Below, piece by piece: positions 58,137 to 64,000 of a stretch of 64,000 bases of DNA. The position numbers and the translations under genes are program-made. Numbering within the stretch: position 1 is the stretch's first letter; each line of letters opens with the position of its first letter. A model generated the notes under the pieces. The model ran no database searches and was not told where the DNA came from. It saw nothing but the letters and a program-made list of their open reading frames with translations. The stretch is from Neonectria sp. B-13 (lineage: Eukaryota > Ascomycota > Sordariomycetes > Hypocreales > Nectriaceae). The stretch is from contig NOKP01000049.1 of the NCBI GenBank assembly GCA_002682825.1, positions 2,010 through 66,009 on the forward strand, written 5' to 3'.

Positions 58137-59254
58137 ATGGCCGGCACCATGGACGCCGACAAGTCCCCCAATCGTCAAGACTCGCAAGAGAACTTCTCTC
58201 CGCTTATCCAACTCGATCCCTCCCCCATCGATTCTCCGCCAGTCCTTGTCGACGCCGACGTTCCCACCGACTTCGACTTTCCAACGTCTCGAGACCATGA
58301 CACGGACGCAGACAGTATGGGCGGCAATTCGGCCACGATAAAGGCTCCCTCGGCTGGGGCTCCGGGGTTGAGTGCGAGCGCAAATCTCGCCAGCTCAACC
58401 TCGTCCGCAAGATCAACTGCCGCCGGCCCTGGTCCTATCTTCTATTGTTCGTCCCTCAATGCGATTTCCAATTGCCCAAATAATACAGGAGTCATCCACT
58501 GACCAATTCCCTAAATACAGTGATGCGAATACAAAAATTCTCGAGCTACGCCATGGGCTTCTTCACCTCCCTCCATCTCGCCAACGTCTCCCTCATCCCC
58601 GCCATCACTCGCTCCGTGGCTGGCTCCGAGACATATCTCCTAATGACCCGCGAGGTATACCAGACGTCACTCACCGAACCCATTCTAGTCGCTCTCCCCG
58701 TGATAGCACATGTAGGCTCCGGTATTGCCCTGCGCCTGCTAAGAAGGTCTCAAAACCTGAGGAGATATGGGGGAGCCATGCCGGGAACAACTTCGCCATG
58801 GCCGTCCTTCAGCTACATCTCCATATCGGGCTATGCCTTTACCATATTCTATACCGCTCATGTATTCGCCAATCGCATCCTACCTCTTCAAGTCGAGGGC
58901 GATAGCTCCAACATTGGCCTCGCCTACGTTGCTCACAGTTTTGCACGACACCCCGTTATCGCTCAGGTTGCCTATATTGGCCTCCTAGCCGTGGGTTGCG
59001 GACATATGATTTGGGGCCAGGCCAAGTGGCTCGGAATAGCGCCTTCAACCAAGGAAGTACAGAGGACGGGGACTCTAGCAGCTGAGAAGAAGAAGAAGTA
59101 CCGAAGGAGAAAGTGGGCCGGTGTACACGGTGCCGCTGTTGGGTTTGCGGCGTTGTGGGCAGTCGGAGGCCTAGCTGTTGTGGCAAGAGGAGGACTGACA
59201 GATGGGTGGGTTGGCAGGGTGTACGACGACATGTTTGCGACGGTCGGATTATGA
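58137..59254 (+). CDS. mcp1: MCP1-type mitochondrial outer-membrane protein
   Basis: Predicted 347-aa membrane protein. Exons 58137-58446 and 58521-59254, total 1044 nt; the intron has a GTTCGT donor and CAG acceptor, and the join IFYL-MRIQKFSSYAMGFFTSLHLANVSLIPAI is characteristic. The N-terminal ~100 residues are polar and disordered (DADKSPNRQDSQENFSPLI). The rest has about five hydrophobic segments (YAMGFFTSLHLANVSLIPA, ILVALPVIAHVGSGIAL, YISISGYAFTIFYTAHVFA, AQVAYIGLLAVGCGHMIWG and HGAAVGFAALWAVGGLAVVA). Yeast Mcp1 recruits Vps13 to mitochondria and rescues ERMES loss. A second ATG at 58149 (GGCACCATGG) has a better context and could be the true start. Confidence 0.8.
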
Positions 59255-59766
59255 TCAAAGTCGGATAAGAAGATATGAAGTGTATCGCATAGTGGGACGG
59301 AGTTGGTTTTCATTTACAGGTCCATTATGGGAAAACTTATATATTATGTGTATTGCGGCAATACCCACAAGTAAGGCATTGAGGAAGACAAATAGACGAA
59401 CAGACGAGTTGGAACCACGTCCACACTTAACTTAAGTATTGAAACAGACCTTACTGTTTGAGCGGGCGATTTCACCACATAGTGTGACAGCACTTCAGCT
59501 CTAGCTCATGATATGGAACAAACACGCTGCCACGGTACTGACAGGCCATTGGGAGTGATTTCCTTCCTTGACTAGTACCTTACAAAAACGGAGCTTGGTG
59601 TTGAAGTGTAGGGTAAGGCGGGATGACGCACCGTTATTGACGGACCCCAACCCATCGCCACCGACATTTCGAACCTACCTTTATATCTTCAGCTTTTTCA
59701 ACGTCAAAAGTCCCTCGGTTGTCACGCAGGCTCCGTCCTGCCCAGCTTGAACAGGACAACCGTAAG
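59255..59766. other. Intergenic between MCP1 and the F-box gene
   Basis: Short frames only; holds the 3' end of the MCP1-type gene and the promoter of the F-box gene. Confidence 0.5.
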
Positions 59767-61644
59767 ATGATACCAAAACGGAAGGCCACTGTCTCCCATG
59801 CAGATGAAGACAGCTATCATGACTTCCCCCGACCGAAACGATCTCGACTCTCCCCGCCGATGACGGCGGCCAACCGCCCACCAACCCGCGATATTCTCTC
59901 CACCTTATCCGACGAGCTTCTCGTGCGCATTCTGTCGTTCCTCAGCGAGACGACCCTCCTCGACCTCGCGACCGTGTCGGGCCGCCTCCGCCGCCTCGCT
60001 GCCGACTCCCAGCTCTGGCGCGCCCACTACTACACCCGCTTCGTCCTCCCGCGTGCGCTGCGCATCCCCGGCTTCCGTGTGGGCACCGGCTCCGGTACGG
60101 CCTCGCCAGCCAGCCGCGGACCGAAGCTCCAGTACTCCGCGCGCAGGGCCGTGTGGGCAGATGGCGGTTGGGGCCGCAGAGGAGGCCTCGTGGATGTGCT
60201 GGACGAGCCGACGGCCGGGCACGGCGGGAACATCGACTGGAAGAGGCAGTACAAGCTACGGCATAACTGGGCGCGCGGAAAGTGCGCCGTTGAAGAAGTC
60301 CGCGTGCGAGACGCCTCGGAGGGCGCGGCGGGACAGAACAGGACGCTTGTCAAGGTGGTGGAGGGCATAGCCGTGACGGCGGATTCGGCGTCGGGACTGC
60401 GGGCGTGGGATCTACGAACACGACAGCCGATCGCGCAAGCGGACTTACAACAAGACGACTATGACAGCAAGAATGCGCCGACTTCTTTGGCGGTGGACGA
60501 GCAGGGACACTCGGGTGAACTGGTGGACGTCGTGGTCGGGTTCGCGGACGGAGGTTTCGGGATCTGGAGGCTGGACGCGAAGCAGAGGCAGCTCACAAGG
60601 CGATATCGGCACGAGAAGAGCAGCAACGGGGAGCTCGTCGCTGTGGCATATGGCTATCCCTATGTGCTGACGGCGACCAGCGCAGGCCTCATCTCCTTGT
60701 ATACCTTCAACCGGCCGCCTGTGAAGCCTCAAGGCGACGGGAAGGAGGGCGCCGAGGAGCAACGCCGAGAGGGCTCTCATGACATGGCAGGAAAGACGAC
60801 GCCTCAACAGACGAACGGGACACAGCCCAGCCTTCCGCCTCCCTACCTACTCACCTCGCTGACATCGCACACCACGCCCCAGCCCATCGCCCTCTCAATC
60901 CGTCGCATGGCCGCCTCGGTCAGCGCCTCCATCGCATACACCTTCCTGACCCCCACAGGCTGGTGCATCGGCGTCCAGGCCATCCATATCGAGCCCTCCT
61001 CATCAGGCGCCGTCAAGCTCTCTTCCCGCCTCGCCTACACCCTCCCCATCAATACCGGGGGCAACATCAACAACAGCAGCAACGACGACGGCACCACTCC
61101 TCCTCCCCCGCAATCGTCAAATTCGCCGCGCAGTTCACGCCCGAGCCAGCCACCCCCCGATGACTCACAGCCTCTCACGACGCTCTGCTACAGCCACCCG
61201 TACCTCCTTGCCACGCTCCCGGACAACACGCTGGTGCTGCACCTGTGCACGTCGACGGCTACCTCGCTCAGCCTGTCCGCAGGGATCCGCCTCTGGGGCC
61301 ACACGTCCGGTATCTCAGACGCGGAGATCACGCCGCGGGGCAAGGCTGTGAGCATCAGCACGCGCGGGGATGAGATCCGCGTGTGGGAGCTCGAGGGCCG
61401 CGTGGGAGGCAGCAGCATCGAGGTACGGCCCAGGCAGCCGGTGGATGACGCGGACGACGACGGCAACGACCTGAGTGGCCCCGACAGCAGCTGTGACTAT
61501 GATAACAAGGCAAAAACGCTGGGGATGGACCTTGCTGAGTGGGAGGACCGTAGAAACTGGGTAGGCTTCGATGATGAGATGGTCATCGTGCTCAAGGAGG
61601 CGCGTGATGGGCGCGAGAGCCTGATGGTCTACGACTTTACATGA
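59767..61644 (+). CDS. F-box protein with WD-like repeats (SCF substrate adaptor)
   Basis: Predicted 625-aa single-exon protein; the start is the ATG of MIPKRKATVSHADED. The N-terminus has a basic, NLS-like patch (RPKRSRLSPP). The F-box lies at about residues 43-90: LSDELLVRILSFLSETTLLDLATVSGRLRRLAADSQLWRAHY. The C-terminal two thirds shows irregular WD-like strands (GLRAWDLRTRQPIAQADL, GGFGIWRLDAKQRQL, LWGHTSGISDAEITPRGKAVSISTRGDEIRVWELEG) interrupted by two low-complexity inserts, one Pro/Ser/Asn-rich near residues 430-485. It probably binds Skp1 through the F-box and selects substrates for SCF ubiquitin ligase through the propeller. No specific orthologue recognised. Confidence 0.85.
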   Translation: MIPKRKATVSHADEDSYHDFPRPKRSRLSPPMTAANRPPTRDILSTLSDELLVRILSFLSETTLLDLATVSGRLRRLAADSQLWRAHYYTRFVLPRALRIPGFRVGTGSGTASPASRGPKLQYSARRAVWADGGWGRRGGLVDVLDEPTAGHGGNIDWKRQYKLRHNWARGKCAVEEVRVRDASEGAAGQNRTLVKVVEGIAVTADSASGLRAWDLRTRQPIAQADLQQDDYDSKNAPTSLAVDEQGHSGELVDVVVGFADGGFGIWRLDAKQRQLTRRYRHEKSSNGELVAVAYGYPYVLTATSAGLISLYTFNRPPVKPQGDGKEGAEEQRREGSHDMAGKTTPQQTNGTQPSLPPPYLLTSLTSHTTPQPIALSIRRMAASVSASIAYTFLTPTGWCIGVQAIHIEPSSSGAVKLSSRLAYTLPINTGGNINNSSNDDGTTPPPPQSSNSPRSSRPSQPPPDDSQPLTTLCYSHPYLLATLPDNTLVLHLCTSTATSLSLSAGIRLWGHTSGISDAEITPRGKAVSISTRGDEIRVWELEGRVGGSSIEVRPRQPVDDADDDGNDLSGPDSSCDYDNKAKTLGMDLAEWEDRRNWVGFDDEMVIVLKEARDGRESLMVYDFT

Positions 61645-64000
61645 TGGACACCGTGGACGCATTGTATTGGAGCATTTGGAGGGTATCAGATGCTGGTGCC
61701 GGGGACGCTGGCAACACTCTCCCTTCGCCACCTGGCCTTGGTTGCCGCCGATCAAGTTATGCGACGTCGGCCTCGCGCCCAACGGCAAAGCACATATCGA
61801 GATACGTGCCGTCTCCCCCTTGGAATTAAGCCTCTGAAAGTCCAGTGCTTCCTCAGGCAAACGCGCCACAGGCACGATCCTGTATACGAATACAATACAA
61901 CACAAGGCGACAGCAGCTCCCGCGCCGCACGTAGGGGGATCGGAATGCGGGCAGCGGACTCGCCTGGGCGTATCCGACATTACGAAGCCGTGGCGCACTG
62001 CGCATGGTGGCATCCGGGAGCCTGGTTCTGGTGGCTAGGCACCCGGAACCATTGGCAAATGATGGCGCGACGTTCACGCGCTGGAGGCAGCACGGCGCTG
62101 TTGCCCAACAACCCCCAGAGGTGAGCAGAGGAGACGTCTGCAAGCCTGTCAACACGGACCAGGCAATGGCGAGACTCTGGGTTCTTGGCGTCTCGGTGAG
62201 AGGGTGCATCCCTGCGCGAGGTGACGATCAGAAGGAAGTCGGAACCTGGTGGCGCACGCGACACTGGTGACATTCGGTGCAACTGTGTCCGCCCTAGATG
62301 ACTGGTCTGGTAGGACAACGGGCTGAAGCCATAGGCAGGGGGTTTCTGTCGACAGGTCGACAGGTCAACTCTGGCAGGTAAACTGGCTGAGGCGCCCAAG
62401 TGTACAGCACATGCATGGAGTTGTAGATACGGTACGAAGAAGGCAGAGCCAAAGTGAGGCCAACCGGTAGGCAACTCGAGCAGCGCCAGCGTTGCGCACA
62501 CACCCATTGCACATTGGCGGGGAGTGTATTGTAGTATTGACCAGCTTCGCCCGGAGTACAAGGTGATAGTCAAGCGCCGAGGCTGAACCTGGCAACTAAG
62601 AACAACGCCCTGTTGATAGATTTACAACTCGAAGAAGTGAGGCCAATGCCAATGCAATGCCAATGCCAACGCAATGCCAATGCCAACGCAATGCCAATGC
62701 AATGCCAATGCGAAGTCAATGCCACTCCCATTGTCAATGCAGCTGCCAACGCTACGCAACGTTGCGAATGAGAGGGCCATGCCATGCTGTCCCCACCCCT
62801 CATGCCCGAGTTTCTGCAACATGAGCCGGACTCGAACGATGGGCATCTGAAACGGTTCCGTTGAGTCAGGCCTCAAGAGTTACATGATCGACCGTCACGG
62901 CGAGAAACGGGAGAGGCTGGATCGAGGCAGAGAGAGGGGTGGCACGCCGGGCCTGCGAGATTGCAACTCATGCAGCTGGGTCCACGGCATTACTGACAAC
63001 GCATCAGGTCAGCCCAGCCAGCCAGACAGCCAGCCAGGGGAAGGCAACAAGAAGGGGAAAAAAAAAGAAGAGGAGGGCCAAGCCCCGCGATCAGAGAGCC
63101 CAAACTTGAAGGTCAAAAAGCATCGTGGTAGGATAAACGTGCTGGTTCGGCGGGGTTAGCAATTGAGGCCCAAGCAGGAGGCGACACGCGCTGAAGAAGG
63201 CCTTTGGCTACGTCAGAATTGCAGGCGCACTGAATTGATTGCTGCAGAAGCGTCGCCAATTCACGGCACTTTCAATGGGGGTGGGCCTCGCGAGACGCGC
63301 CATGTGTGGTGCTGCGCTTGACCGCCTGGCTTGGGGTGCGACTTTCTTTGCATCTGAATCGACTCACTCACCGTCTCTTACGCCTGGTCTGGGGCCATTG
63401 AGGAGTCATTGGGAGCTATTAAGGATCCATTGCCAGTGGAATGCAGGAATCTGGTGCTGCTTCTGGTGCTGTTCGCGACCGACTGGACCCTTTGACCCCT
63501 CGACCCCCGCTCCCGGGCGCCATAGACACAGTCCACGACTTTCTCTCTCGCAGCTCTCGGCAGCCAGGGCTCCAGCTTTAGGCTCGGGCGGTGGGGCCGT
63601 CCGTTGATGGGGATGGCCCCGGGCAGTGGAGCACCGTGGCACTTTGCGGGAGGGGAGTGAGGCTATCATCACTGCCATTGCCGATTCTGCTGGTAAGCAG
63701 CGCCATCACGGTTTGCCAAGTTGATACATTGTCAGCGAGGAATATTTTGTGTGTGGACAGTAAGCACCGTAGACCTTGACACGGATATGGCTGGGGCTCG
63801 ATGCGAATTGCGCAGTCGTGCTTTCGCAGTACTTTTGGCGGCTGTAACGCTTTGGACATGGGAGATCCGCGACCGCGGGTCGAATTTAGCCGGAACGGCG
63901 AGAGGAGCCGAATCATTGGGCGGAAAGCACGCCGTGGACCGGATCGTTGGATATGTTTTCAGCAGGGGAGCGGGTTGGGGGAGTTGGCGACGGCGTGGCA
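61645..64000. other. 2.4-kb terminal interval without recognisable gene
   Basis: After the F-box gene. Frames of up to ~200 codons on the minus strand (61315-62013, 61980-62573) lack conserved motifs and overlap each other. Contents are a 6/11-bp tandem repeat at 62642-62725 and a G/A-rich stretch near 63050-63080. It may be promoter for a gene beyond the window. Confidence 0.5.
62642..62725. repeat. CCAATG-type tandem repeat
   Basis: About 84 bp built of alternating CCAATG and CAATG/CAACG units. Each unit contains a CCAAT core, so it could bind a CCAAT-box factor many times, or simply be a slippage repeat. Confidence 0.65.

Noticed and set aside
61980..62573. 197-codon minus-strand frame after the F-box gene
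   Set aside because: No motif or splice structure, and it overlaps another long frame.
1..64000. CRISPR arrays, bacterial operons, ribosome binding sites
   Set aside because: Introns and gene spacing show a eukaryotic nuclear genome; tandem repeats here have no spacer structure.
1..64000. tRNA genes
   Set aside because: No cloverleaf with A-box and GGTTCGAATCC-type B-box was found by eye; a tRNAscan-SE run would settle this.

Overview
The window looks like nuclear DNA of a filamentous ascomycete (Pezizomycotina, most likely a Sordariomycete). The reasons are short GT-AG introns (about 50-90 nt) with fungal donors, an hac1/hacA-type bZIP gene with a 20-nt Ire1 intron, an AzgA-type purine permease, Zn(II)2Cys6 regulators, dispersed 5S rRNA genes, and a 10-kb TpA-saturated block typical of repeat-induced point mutation (RIP). 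Species cannot be named from the sequence.

Region 1 (1 to about 10,120) is a gene-dead AT block. It holds a ~64-bp tandem array, a duplicated hairpin element, three copies of a ~1.05-1.1 kb unidentified element (two head to head as a 2.3-kb foldback, one more downstream), each flanked by its own 15-bp target-site duplication, and an un-RIPped 170-bp solo LTR with a perfect 5-bp duplication. Just outside the block lies the remnant of a small secreted cysteine-rich protein gene broken by a 4-bp tandem duplication.

Region 2 (11.6-28.1 kb): an Arg-rich disordered protein; a 5.7-kb gene-free stretch; AzgA-type purine permease; a 2-oxoglutarate/Fe(II) oxygenase; two tandem 5S rRNA genes with compensatory differences; a complex I 21-kDa-type subunit sharing a promoter with the fork-protection factor CSM3/Swi3; and the unfolded-protein-response regulator HAC1 with its 20-nt Ire1 intron and upstream ORFs.

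Region 3 (28.1-48.3 kb) opens with 5 kb without genes and is then a housekeeping cluster: an ESCRT-III (CHMP1-like) protein, SKI2 RNA helicase, pyruvate dehydrogenase E1 beta, ERG6 sterol C-24 methyltransferase, splicing factor SLT11/ECM2, the three-exon LYR protein MZM1, and the ribosome-associated J-protein zuotin.

Region 4 (48.8-61.6 kb): a ten-exon full-length ABC-B exporter transcribed divergently from an eight-exon Zn(II)2Cys6 regulator (a candidate regulator/efflux pair), then a small C2H2 protein divergent from an MCP1-type mitochondrial membrane protein, then an F-box/WD-like protein. The last 2.3 kb shows only short repeats. Exon coordinates were derived by hand from splice signals and reading phase; in every intact multi-exon model the total length is a multiple of three and ends at a stop codon.
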